Below, in pieces: positions 50,718 through 58,450 of a stretch of DNA of 64,000 nt. The notes beneath the pieces are model-generated. The model did not search any database, was not told the DNA's origin, and saw nothing but the letters and a program-made list of their open reading frames with translations. This DNA comes from Pseudogulbenkiania sp. MAI-1 (GTDB lineage: Bacteria > Pseudomonadota > Gammaproteobacteria > Burkholderiales > Chromobacteriaceae), in NCBI RefSeq assembly GCF_000527175.1, contig NZ_AZUR01000001.1, positions 372,001 through 436,000 of the forward strand, written 5' to 3'. The stretch's first letter is position 1. Each line of letters begins with the position of its first letter. Made by a program: the position numbers and the translations under genes.

Positions 50718-51083
50718 TTATTGCCGGCCCAGGGCGCGCAGATCGTCATCCGTCAGCACCCAGATCCGGTTGATGGCACCTGAAACGTCGACCGTCACGC
50801 CCACCGGCTTGCCCACCAGGCCCGGCAACTGGCCGGTCAGCAGGAAGCGGTTGTTCTCGTCGAGGATGCGCACGCCGGGCGCCAGCCGGTAGGCGGTGCC
50901 GGACGGAATGAACAGTCCGGCCAGCGCCTGCAGCCAGGAGCGGTCGGCGGCCGCGAAACTGATCTGCGAGCTGTCGGCGGCGCTGATTTCGCCAATCTGC
51001 AGGGAGGCGGGCAGCACACGGCCGGCCAAGGCAGTCCGGGTGCAGATCAGGAGGACGAGGAGGACGAAGAGTCGTGTTTTCAT
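50718..51083 (-). CDS. Small exported protein of unknown function
   Basis: 121 residues with a clear signal peptide (MKTRLFVLLVLLICTRTALA) and a mature part of about 100 residues without cysteines or a motif I recognise. ATG 51083 is used; an in-frame TTG two codons earlier is less likely, and no strong ribosome site is visible. It lies 23 bases upstream of miaB on the same strand and may be cotranscribed. The mature sequence alternates short beta-like stretches (RLAPGVRILDENNRFLL; VGVTVDVSGAINRIWVL), suggesting a small beta-rich periplasmic protein. Not a known family to me. Confidence 0.7.
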   Translation of the reverse strand: MKTRLFVLLVLLICTRTALAGRVLPASLQIGEISAADSSQISFAAADRSWLQALAGLFIPSGTAYRLAPGVRILDENNRFLLTGQLPGLVGKPVGVTVDVSGAINRIWVLTDDDLRALGRQ

Positions 51084-51379
51084 AGGCAAATGAACATGTT
51101 GCGTGAGTCTACCATAGACTTTCTAGAGGTAGGCGCTGGTCCGCCGTTAGGCAAGGCTTTTCCGTGTCCTCCCGGAGCTGCCCGGTGGCGGTTGAACGGC
51201 ACGAATGATTTGAGACAGAGCCCGGACGCCGCCGGCATCATGTTGTCGTCGTCAGTATTATAATTTTAGTTGAATGGCATTGGGTTATCGGCCTGCCCGC
51301 CGAGGGCAAGGGGTAAAGCCACGCCAAATCCGGTGGGTGGCATGCCGCCGCACGAACACGCCGGTGGGATCGGAGGAAC

Positions 51380-54043
51380 ATGACTTACAAGCGCCAGTCG
51401 CTGCGAGTAGTGGGGGTTTTTGGCCTCTTCAGCGCCCTATGGATCTTTCTCAGCGACCGTTTTCTAGTCTCGCTGCCACTGACCACGCAAACACTGACGA
51501 CGCTGCAGACCTACAAGGGGCTGGGTTTCATCTCCTGTACGACGCTGTTGCTCTATTACCTGGTCAGCCAGGCCCTGAAGTCGCAATCCCGCTTGCTGAG
51601 CCAGTTGCGGCGTAACGAGGCGCTGCTCCAGGAGGCACAAATGAGCGCGCATCTGGGCAGCTGGGAGTATGACGTCGGAACGGGGTTGTTCAGTTGGAGC
51701 GGGGCGGCGCAGCAGTTGCTCGGGCTCGATGCCGACGAAGCGCAGACCACGCGTGAGGCGCTGCTGGAGGGCGTCGCCATGGACGACCGCGAGCCCCTGA
51801 TCCAGGTGCTCGACCGCATGCAGGCCGAAGCGGATGGCTGCATCGAGTTCCGCCGGAATCAGGCCGGCACGCCGGTCTGGCTGCGGCTGCATTACAAGGC
51901 GCATCATGATGACGAGGTTCCGGGACTGGTGATCGGGGCCCTGCAGGACATCAGCGCGCAGAAGGCGCAAGATGCCGCCTTGCGCGAGCGCGAGCTGCTG
52001 TTCCGCGCCACCTTCGAACAGGCCGCGGTCGGCATCGCCCACCTCGATCTGGACGGCCACTGGATTCGCGTCAACCAGAGGCTGTGCGACATTCTCGGTT
52101 ACCCGCGCGAGGAGCTGTTGCAGCTCACTTTTCAGGACATCACCTTTCCCGCCGACCTGGATGCCGACCTGGAACTGACCGAGCGCCTGGTCAAGGGCGA
52201 GATTCCCAGTTTCACCATCGAGAAGCGCTATCTGCACAAGGCCGGGCACCTGGTGTGGACCAACCTGACCGCGGCCCTGATGCGGGATCGCCATGAGCAG
52301 CCCGAATACTTCATTTCGGTGGTGGAAGACATTTCCGCGCGCAAACAGTCCGAAGACGCCCTGCAACTAGCGGCGACGGTGTTCGACAGCTCGCACGAAG
52401 GGGTGATGATCGCCGACCGCCGGCGGCGCATCCTGGCCGTCAACCCGGCGTTCAGCGACATCAGCCTGTACCCGGCCAACGAAGTGATCGGCCAGCCGCC
52501 GCCGCTATGGTACACGGCGGCGCAGGACACGGCGTTCTACCTGCGACTCTGGCGCCTGCTGCAGAAGAGCGGACGGTGGGAAGGCGAGCTGTGGTACCGC
52601 AAGAAGGACGGGACGGTGTTTCCGCTGTGGTTGTCGATCAGCTGTGTGCGCGACGCGCGCGGCAGGCCGCGCCAGTATGTGTTCGTGTTCAACGACATCA
52701 GCCAGCTCAAGCAAAGCCAGGAGCAGCTCGAGCGTCTGGCGCACTACGACCCGCTGACCGAGCTGCCCAACCGCCATCTGGCCCTGGCGCGGCTGGAGCA
52801 TGCGCTGGAGCTGGCCAAGCGGCACGGCACGCAGCTGGCGGTGATGTTCATCGATCTCGATCGCTTCAAGACCATCAACGACAGCCTGGGGCATCAGGTC
52901 GGAGACGAGTTGCTGGTGTCGATCGCCCAGCGCCTGCGGCAACGGCTGAGACAGGAGGACACGCTGGCAAGGTTGGGGGGCGACGAGTTCCTGGTCGCGA
53001 TCGAGGCGATGGAGTCCGAGGACAAGGTGGCCGTGATCGCCCGCTCGCTGCTGAGCCTGATCGATCACCCCTTCATACTCGCCGACGGGCGCGAGGCCTA
53101 CGTCGGCGCCAGCATCGGCATCAGCCTGTATCCCGGCGACGGGGTTAGCACCACCGAGCTGATCCGCAACGCCGATGCCGCCATGTACCTGGCCAAGTCG
53201 CAGGGCAGGAATACCTTCCGTTTCTATACCGAATCGCTGACCCATGCCGCCAACGAGCGCCTCAGCATGGAAACCAGTCTGCGCCAGGCACTGAAGCGGG
53301 AAGAGTTCATCCTGCACTACCAGCCGCTGATCGACCTGGCGAGCGGGCTCGTAACCGGGGTCGAAGCGCTGGTGCGCTGGCAACCGCCGGGCGAGGCCCT
53401 GGTGGCGCCGTCCCGCTTCATCACCCTGGCGGAGGAGACCGGCCTGATCGTGCCGCTGGGGGAATGGGTGCTGCATGCCGCCTGCCGCCAGGGCAAGGCG
53501 TGGCTGGATGCCGGCCTGCCGCTGGTGATGGCCGTCAACCTCTCGCCGCGGCAGTTCCTGCGCCATGACATCGTCAGCCAGGTGCGGAGGGTGCTGGAAA
53601 CGACCGGGCTGCCGCCGCACCATCTCGAGCTGGAGCTGACCGAGGGCGCGCTGATGGAACAGGCCGAGCAGGCGGTGCAGACGCTGACCGCGCTCAAGCG
53701 GCTCGGTGTGCGCCTCGCCATCGACGATTTCGGTACCGGTTATTCCTCGCTCGCCTACCTCAAGCGCTTCCCACTGGACAAGCTCAAGATCGACCGCAGC
53801 TTCGTGCGCGACCTGCCGGACGACAGCAGCGACGTCGAGATTGTCACCACCATCATCGCCATGGTGCGCAACCTGAAGCTGGAAGTGTTGGCCGAAGGGG
53901 TGGAAACGCGCCAGCAGCTGGCCTTCCTGCAGCAACAGGGCTGCGACAGCTGCCAGGGCTATCTGTTCAGCCGGCCGTTGGCGGTGGCGGAGTTCGAGGG
54001 CTGGCTGAGGGAGCGGCGGGGGCTCGTAGCGACGTTGGCGTGA
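51380..54043 (+). CDS. Membrane-bound PAS-GGDEF-EAL cyclic-di-GMP signalling protein
   Basis: 887 residues. Two hydrophobic segments (about 9-30 and 45-63) anchor it. Three PAS-type regions follow at about 84-190, 205-325 and 330-445, the first two ending in PAC-like stretches. The diguanylate cyclase domain has an intact GGDEF at residues 533-537 and the phosphodiesterase domain begins with an intact EAL at 662-664, with DDFGTGYSSLAYL later. Both activities are possible. ATG 51380 follows GGAGGAAC. The preceding 296 bases hold a possible TATAAT at 51259-51264 without a good -35, and otherwise nothing I recognise. Confidence 0.95.
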   Translation: MTYKRQSLRVVGVFGLFSALWIFLSDRFLVSLPLTTQTLTTLQTYKGLGFISCTTLLLYYLVSQALKSQSRLLSQLRRNEALLQEAQMSAHLGSWEYDVGTGLFSWSGAAQQLLGLDADEAQTTREALLEGVAMDDREPLIQVLDRMQAEADGCIEFRRNQAGTPVWLRLHYKAHHDDEVPGLVIGALQDISAQKAQDAALRERELLFRATFEQAAVGIAHLDLDGHWIRVNQRLCDILGYPREELLQLTFQDITFPADLDADLELTERLVKGEIPSFTIEKRYLHKAGHLVWTNLTAALMRDRHEQPEYFISVVEDISARKQSEDALQLAATVFDSSHEGVMIADRRRRILAVNPAFSDISLYPANEVIGQPPPLWYTAAQDTAFYLRLWRLLQKSGRWEGELWYRKKDGTVFPLWLSISCVRDARGRPRQYVFVFNDISQLKQSQEQLERLAHYDPLTELPNRHLALARLEHALELAKRHGTQLAVMFIDLDRFKTINDSLGHQVGDELLVSIAQRLRQRLRQEDTLARLGGDEFLVAIEAMESEDKVAVIARSLLSLIDHPFILADGREAYVGASIGISLYPGDGVSTTELIRNADAAMYLAKSQGRNTFRFYTESLTHAANERLSMETSLRQALKREEFILHYQPLIDLASGLVTGVEALVRWQPPGEALVAPSRFITLAEETGLIVPLGEWVLHAACRQGKAWLDAGLPLVMAVNLSPRQFLRHDIVSQVRRVLETTGLPPHHLELELTEGALMEQAEQAVQTLTALKRLGVRLAIDDFGTGYSSLAYLKRFPLDKLKIDRSFVRDLPDDSSDVEIVTTIIAMVRNLKLEVLAEGVETRQQLAFLQQQGCDSCQGYLFSRPLAVAEFEGWLRERRGLVATLA

Positions 54044-54157
54044 GCGGCGACCTGGTCTCCGGAACGTTCTGGCCGGCTACGCGCGGGTTTGTAGCAGTCT
54101 GGAGGGTAGCCGTCGGGTTTTTGTCTTCGCCAAGGGCTTGATTTTCCAGGGGAAAAT

Positions 54158-54193
54158 GCAAAAAACCCAGCTGCCGTAGCATCTGGGTTTTTC
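54158..54193. terminator. Terminator after the GGDEF-EAL gene
   Basis: AAAAAACCCAG and CTGGGTTTTT flank a 12-base loop; A-run and T-run allow action on both strands, also ending the tRNA-Met transcript coming from the right. Confidence 0.85.
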
Positions 54194-54203
54194 GGTATCG
54201 GGG

Positions 54204-54280
<77 letters not shown>

Positions 54281-54317
54281 ACGCTGCTTCGTTGCTTGTT
54301 GCGTCGAAGTGGGGCGA

Positions 54318-54346
54318 ACTATACCTGGGCTATTTGGGGCTGTCAA
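54318..54346 (-). promoter_or_regulatory. Promoter of tRNA-Met
   Basis: On the minus strand: consensus TTGACA (54346-54341), a 17-bp spacer, TATAGT (54323-54318). It lies about 30 bases before the tRNA 5' end. Confidence 0.88.
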
Positions 54347-54375
54347 CACCTTGGGCCGGTTTCTTGTCGAAATCC

Positions 54376-55527
54376 TTACAGAGTGTGGCAGCGGTCGCCC
54401 TCGGTGAGGCCGATCCAGTCGATGCTCACTCCCTTGCCGAAGCCGATTACCTTGAACAGCTCGCCCATTTCGTTGGGGGAGAGCAGCTTTTGCACGGCGG
54501 CGACGCGCGGGGCGTAGTGGGCGACGTCGTCCGGATCGAGCTGTTGCAGCAGCGTGGTGATGCCGGCATTGACCAGGAACTGAGCCTGGGTGGTGTAGCC
54601 GATCAGGTCGAGCCCGGCTTCGGTGCCGGCCAGCGCCACGGCGGTGAAGTCGACGTGGGTGGTGATATCCATCAGGCCCGGTAGGTAGAACGGGTCGTCC
54701 ACGGTGTGGTGGCGGTAGTGGCCGATCAGCGTGCCCATGTGGCGCTGCGGGTGGTAGTACTCGCGTTCGGGGAAGCCGTAGTCGATCAGCAGGATGGCGC
54801 CGCATACGAGGCGGGACGCCAGCGTGGCGATGAAGGCGCGGTTGGCCAGGCTGATTTCCGATAGGTAGCCGGCGGCTTCGGGCGGCAGCATCGCGGCAAC
54901 GCTGGCGAGTTGGGGATCAGCGATCGGTCGGTCTTCCCAGGCGAAGGCGCCGTCGCGCACGGTGACGCCGCGCTGCAGCGGGGCGGGGGTCCAGTGCACC
55001 AGCTCGCAGGGCATGGCGTCGAGCACTTCGTTGCCGATGATGATGCCGTCGAACTGTTCCGGCAGTTCGCTCAGCCATTCGACACGGGCGGCCAAGTGCG
55101 GCAGGGCGTCGGCGATGGTCTGACGCTGGCGTTCGATCAGGTCGGCGGAGAGGTCGATGATGGCGTAGCGCTCGGGCAGTTGGCCAAGGGTTTCCAGTTC
55201 GCCGAGGATGTCGACGGCGAGGCGGCCGGTGCCGGCGCCGAATTCGTAGATGGTGCCGCCGGTCTGCGGTAGCAGTTCGGCCAGTTGGCGTGCCAGCGTG
55301 CGGCCGAAATAGGGCGAGAGTTCGGGGGCGGTGACGAAGTCGCCGGCGGCGCCGAACTTGCGGCTGCCGGCACTGTAGTAGCCGAGGCCGGGGGCGTACA
55401 GCGCCAGTTCCATGTAGCGCGAGAAGGGAATCCAGCCGTCGTGGGCGGCAATCTCGGCGGCGATGTGGCGGGAGAGTTCTTGGCTGACGGCCAGCGCGGC
55501 GGCGTCGGGTGCGGGTAACTGGGTCAT
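54376..55527 (-). CDS. MidA/NDUFAF7-family SAM-dependent methyltransferase
   Basis: 383 residues. ATG 55527 (MTQLPAPDAAALAVS) is chosen; the frame is open far upstream but that part is antisense to the divergent SDR gene. Family motifs include GWIPFSRYMELALYAPGLGYYS at the N-terminus, GAAGDFVTAPELSPYFG, and the SAM-binding IYEFGAGTGRLA. The mitochondrial relative methylates a complex I subunit arginine. The bacterial substrate is unknown. Confidence 0.9.
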   Translation of the reverse strand: MTQLPAPDAAALAVSQELSRHIAAEIAAHDGWIPFSRYMELALYAPGLGYYSAGSRKFGAAGDFVTAPELSPYFGRTLARQLAELLPQTGGTIYEFGAGTGRLAVDILGELETLGQLPERYAIIDLSADLIERQRQTIADALPHLAARVEWLSELPEQFDGIIIGNEVLDAMPCELVHWTPAPLQRGVTVRDGAFAWEDRPIADPQLASVAAMLPPEAAGYLSEISLANRAFIATLASRLVCGAILLIDYGFPEREYYHPQRHMGTLIGHYRHHTVDDPFYLPGLMDITTHVDFTAVALAGTEAGLDLIGYTTQAQFLVNAGITTLLQQLDPDDVAHYAPRVAAVQKLLSPNEMGELFKVIGFGKGVSIDWIGLTEGDRCHTL

Positions 55528-55551
55528 GGCATGGCTTGCGGTAGAATGGGG

Positions 55552-55570
55552 GGAATTGTCGGCCAATTCC
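55552..55570. promoter_or_regulatory. Inverted repeat in a divergent promoter region
   Basis: GGAATTG (55552-55558) and CAATTCC (55564-55570) with a TCGGC spacer, a perfect 7-bp dyad. It lies midway in the 99-base gap between the divergent MidA-like and SDR genes. No regulator can be assigned. Confidence 0.35.
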
Positions 55571-55626
55571 GCCGTGCCGGAAAGGGGCGGAACGGCCGCT
55601 GTCGCCACCACAGACGAGGAGAAAGC

Positions 55627-56370
55627 ATGAGCGAGGGCAAGGTCGTGCTGATTACCGGCGCCGCGCGCCGGGTGGGGGCGGGCATCGCCCGTCATCTGCA
55701 CGCTTGCGGCATGCGGCTGGTGTTGCATTATCGCGGTTCGCGCGCCGAGGCGGAGAGCCTGGCCCTGGAGCTGAACGGCGTGCGGCGCGGGTCGGTGGTG
55801 CTGGTGCAGGCCGATCTGCACGATATCGACGGCCTGCCGCGCCTCGTCGAGACCGCGCTCGATGCGTTCGGCCGGCTCGACGGGCTGGTCAACAACGCTT
55901 CCAGCTTCTTTCCTTCCGGCATCGGCCATATCGACGAGGCGGTCTGGCACGATCTGATGGGCAGCAATCTGAAGGCGCCGCTGTTCCTGGCGCAGGCCGC
56001 CGCACCGTATCTGAAGCAGAGCGGTGGCGCCGTGGTCGGCATCGTCGACATCCATGCCGAGCGGCCGATGAAGTCGCACGTGGTGTACAACCTGGCCAAG
56101 GCCGGCCATGCCCAGCTGATCCGCAGCCTGGCGATCGAGCTGGCGCCCGAGGTGCGCGTCAACGGCGTGGCGCCGGGCAGCAACGTGTGGCCGGAGGGCG
56201 AGTCGTTCTTCGACGAGGAGTACAAGCGCCGCATCGAGGCCAGCATTCCGCTGGCACGCATCGGCACGCCGGAGGATATTGCGCGCGCGGTGAAATTCCT
56301 GCTGTTCGATGCCAGTTACATCACCGGGCAGGTGTTGGCGGTGGATGGCGGCCGGAGCGTGGTGTTGTAA
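55627..56370 (+). CDS. folM: Short-chain dehydrogenase, pteridine reductase-like (FolM type)
   Basis: 247 residues. The cofactor motif TGAARRVG has the TGxxxRxG form typical of FolM and PTR1 rather than the usual TGxxxGxG. NNASSFFPS is also PTR-like. The catalytic set includes the YNLAK motif (YxxxK). Predicted to reduce dihydromonapterin or dihydrofolate with NADPH. ATG 55627 is preceded by GAGGAGAAAGC. Assignment to FolM is by motif only. Confidence 0.83.
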   Translation: MSEGKVVLITGAARRVGAGIARHLHACGMRLVLHYRGSRAEAESLALELNGVRRGSVVLVQADLHDIDGLPRLVETALDAFGRLDGLVNNASSFFPSGIGHIDEAVWHDLMGSNLKAPLFLAQAAAPYLKQSGGAVVGIVDIHAERPMKSHVVYNLAKAGHAQLIRSLAIELAPEVRVNGVAPGSNVWPEGESFFDEEYKRRIEASIPLARIGTPEDIARAVKFLLFDASYITGQVLAVDGGRSVVL

Positions 56371-56377
56371 TTCCACT

Positions 56378-56480
56378 GCGCCTTAGAAGCGATAACTTTG
56401 TCGGCGGCGCTGTGCGGGCCTTGCCGTACTGCTTGTACTGTCTGCGGCCCTGCTCGCTTGCCTTCGCGTTCTCACTTCTA
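56378..56480. repeat. Palindromic intergenic repeat-like element
   Basis: TTAGAAG near the left end is matched by CTTCTAA near the right end. Inside, GGGCC-TTGCC-GTAC-TGCTT-GTAC-TGTCTGC-GGCCC shows nested symmetry. The stretch GTACTGTCTGCGGC resembles a common intergenic repeat I recall from Neisseria genomes. It occupies the gap between the SDR gene and ttcA. Confidence 0.5.
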
Positions 56481-56516
56481 AATGCTTTGTGGAATACTCC
56501 GGGGTACGAGACGACC

Positions 56517-56546
56517 ATGACAGGCCGTCCCGATTCGCGCTAAAAT
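56517..56546 (+). promoter_or_regulatory. Likely promoter of ttcA
   Basis: ATGACA at 56517-56522, an 18-bp spacer and TAAAAT at 56541-56546, 31 bases before the ttcA ATG. Confidence 0.6.
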
Positions 56547-56577
56547 CGCCTGTTTTTCAATTTCTTAGCTGTTCCCC

Positions 56578-57540
56578 ATGTCCGATACCCAAACCCTCGA
56601 CGCCAAGGCGCAGAAGGCGCTGTTCGAGGCCAACAAGCTGGCCAAGCGGTTGCGCCACCACGTCGGCGACGCCATCAACGATTTCAACATGATCGAACAG
56701 GGCGACCGCGTCATGGTCTGCCTGTCCGGCGGCAAGGACAGTTTCGGCCTCTTGGACATCCTGCTCGGCCTGCAGAAGTCGGCGCCGATCGACTTCTCCA
56801 TCGTCGCCGTCAACCTCGACCAGAAGCAGCCGGGCTTTCCCGAGCACGTGTTGCCGGAGTACCTGTCGTCGATCGGCGTCGAGTACCGCATCGTCGAGGA
56901 GGATACCTACTCCATCGTCAAGCGCGTGATTCCCGAGGGCAAGACCACCTGCAGCCTGTGCTCGCGCCTGCGCCGCGGCATCCTGTACCGCGTGGCCGAC
57001 GAGCTGGGGGCGACCAAGATCGCGCTGGGCCACCACCGCGACGACATGCTGCATACCTTGTTCCTCAACATGTTCTACGGCGGCAAGCTGAAGTCGATGC
57101 CGCCCAAGCTGGTGAGCGACGACGGCAAACACATGGTGATCCGCCCGCTGGCTTACTGCCGCGAGAAGGATCTGGAGCGTTACGCCAAGCTGCGTGAATT
57201 TCCGATCATCCCGTGCAATCTGTGCGGCTCGCAGCCGAACCTGCAGCGCCAGGTGGTGAAGGAGATGGTCAACGACTGGGACAAGCGCTTCCCTGGCCGG
57301 CTGGAGACCATGTTCCGCGCGCTGCAGAACGTGGTGCCGTCGCATCTGGCCGACACCGGGCTGTTCGACTTCGCCGGGCTCAAGACCGGTGACGCGCCGT
57401 TCGCCGACGGCGACACCGCCTTCGACAAGGAGGAGTTCCGCGACCCGCTGCCGCCGGTGGACGACGAGCAGGCCGAAGCGCCGCGCCGCACCATCAGCAT
57501 TCTCGATTCCCGTCCGAAGGAGACGTCCTGTGGCGGGTAG
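56578..57540 (+). CDS. ttcA: tRNA 2-thiocytidine(32) synthetase TtcA
   Basis: 320-residue PP-loop ATPase with an iron-sulfur cluster. SGGKDS lies at residues 50-55 and the first cysteine pair is C125/C128 (TTCSLCSRLRRG). A later cysteine pair occurs in IPCNLCGSQPNLQR. It thiolates C32 of certain tRNAs. The last 11 bases overlap the start of the next gene, so the two are probably coupled. Confidence 0.96.
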   Translation: MSDTQTLDAKAQKALFEANKLAKRLRHHVGDAINDFNMIEQGDRVMVCLSGGKDSFGLLDILLGLQKSAPIDFSIVAVNLDQKQPGFPEHVLPEYLSSIGVEYRIVEEDTYSIVKRVIPEGKTTCSLCSRLRRGILYRVADELGATKIALGHHRDDMLHTLFLNMFYGGKLKSMPPKLVSDDGKHMVIRPLAYCREKDLERYAKLREFPIIPCNLCGSQPNLQRQVVKEMVNDWDKRFPGRLETMFRALQNVVPSHLADTGLFDFAGLKTGDAPFADGDTAFDKEEFRDPLPPVDDEQAEAPRRTISILDSRPKETSCGG

Positions 57541-58330
57541 GGCACGTCATCCGTTCCGCCGCCGCGTGCGTGACGGCGTGGACGCCATGCCAGAGGTGGA
57601 GATCTCCGAGGTGGACGGCATCCGTTCGCTGCACCTGGGCTCGGAGACGGTGCAAAGTTCGATGGACGTGGACGATCCGGTGCGGCTGGTACTGTCGTAC
57701 AGCCGCGCCATGATGGGCTTCCTGCTATTCAATCCGGAGCCGCGCCACATCCTGCAGATCGGCCTCGGCGGCGGTTCGTTCGCGCGCTACATCGACTTCT
57801 ACCTGCGCGACACCAAGAGCGTGGCGGTGGACATCAACCCGCAGGTGATCAACGTGGCGCGCGCCTTCTTCGAGTTGCCGGAGGAGGGCGAGCGCTTCGA
57901 GATCGTCGAGGCCGATGGTGCCGACTACGTCAAGATCTTCCGCGGCTCGACCGACGCCATCCTGGTGGACGGCTTCGACGGCCTGCAGATCGTCGATGCG
58001 CTGACCACCGAGGATTTCTTCGCGGACTGCAAGCGCGCGCTGGCGCCGGACGGCGTGTTCGTCACCAACTGGTGGAGCGGCGACAAGCGCTACCACCAGT
58101 TCATCGAACGATTGCTCGGGGTGTTCGAGGGGCGGGTGCTGGAGCTGCCGTCGGCCAGCCACGGCAACGTGGCGGTGATGGCGTTCGCCGGCTCGCCGGC
58201 GCTGACCCGTTTCGATGGCCTGAAGAAGCGAGCCGAGGAACTGGAGACACGCTTCGGGCTGGAATTTCCCGAGTTCGTCAGCCGGCTCAGGTCGACCAAT
58301 CAGCATAGCGACAACCGCCTGCTGATATGA
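57530..58330 (+). CDS. Spermidine synthase-like methyltransferase-fold protein
   Basis: 266 residues. The likely start is GTG 57530, following AAGGAG and overlapping the ttcA stop. The SAM/dcSAM-binding loop reads ILQIGLGGGSFARYI, followed by VAVDINPQVI and VEADGADYV. At the aminopropyl-transfer motif it reads TDAILVDGFDG, where true spermidine synthases usually have a D-S/T-x-D-type sequence. Polyamine synthesis is therefore uncertain, and it could act on another substrate. The C-terminal half (NWWSGDKRYHQFIERLLGVF) is typical of SpeE-like proteins in betaproteobacteria. Confidence 0.75.
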   Translation: MAGRARHPFRRRVRDGVDAMPEVEISEVDGIRSLHLGSETVQSSMDVDDPVRLVLSYSRAMMGFLLFNPEPRHILQIGLGGGSFARYIDFYLRDTKSVAVDINPQVINVARAFFELPEEGERFEIVEADGADYVKIFRGSTDAILVDGFDGLQIVDALTTEDFFADCKRALAPDGVFVTNWWSGDKRYHQFIERLLGVFEGRVLELPSASHGNVAVMAFAGSPALTRFDGLKKRAEELETRFGLEFPEFVSRLRSTNQHSDNRLLI

Positions 58331-58357
58331 CGCCGGCTGGCGTATAATGACGCCGGC
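58327..58357 (+). promoter_or_regulatory. Tandem 11-bp repeats around a TATAAT box before wlbA
   Basis: ATGACGCCGGC occurs at 58327-58337 and 58347-58357, exactly 20 bp apart. A consensus TATAAT at 58343-58348 lies between and overlaps the second copy. GGCG and CGCC flank the -10 as a short inverted repeat. The -35 is poor (TGCTGA), as expected for an activator-dependent promoter. Confidence 0.5.
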
Positions 58358-58401
58358 GTGGCGGGGCGAGCGTTCCCGGCCCGGCAATCCCGGATAGAAG
58401 C

Positions 58402-58422
58402 GGGCGGCTGACACGGCCGCCC
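58402..58422 (+). terminator. Leader hairpin before wlbA (attenuator-like)
   Basis: GGGCGGC (58402-58408) pairs with GCCGCCC (58416-58422) around a 7-base loop, followed by TTTG. It lies 28 bases before the start codon. Confidence 0.4.
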
Positions 58423-58450
58423 TTTGCCGTTTGAGAAAGACCAGAACACC

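Noticed and set aside
55528..56376. N-terminal extension of the MidA-like methyltransferase
   Set aside because: The frame stays open but is antisense to the SDR gene; the family start fits ATG 55527.
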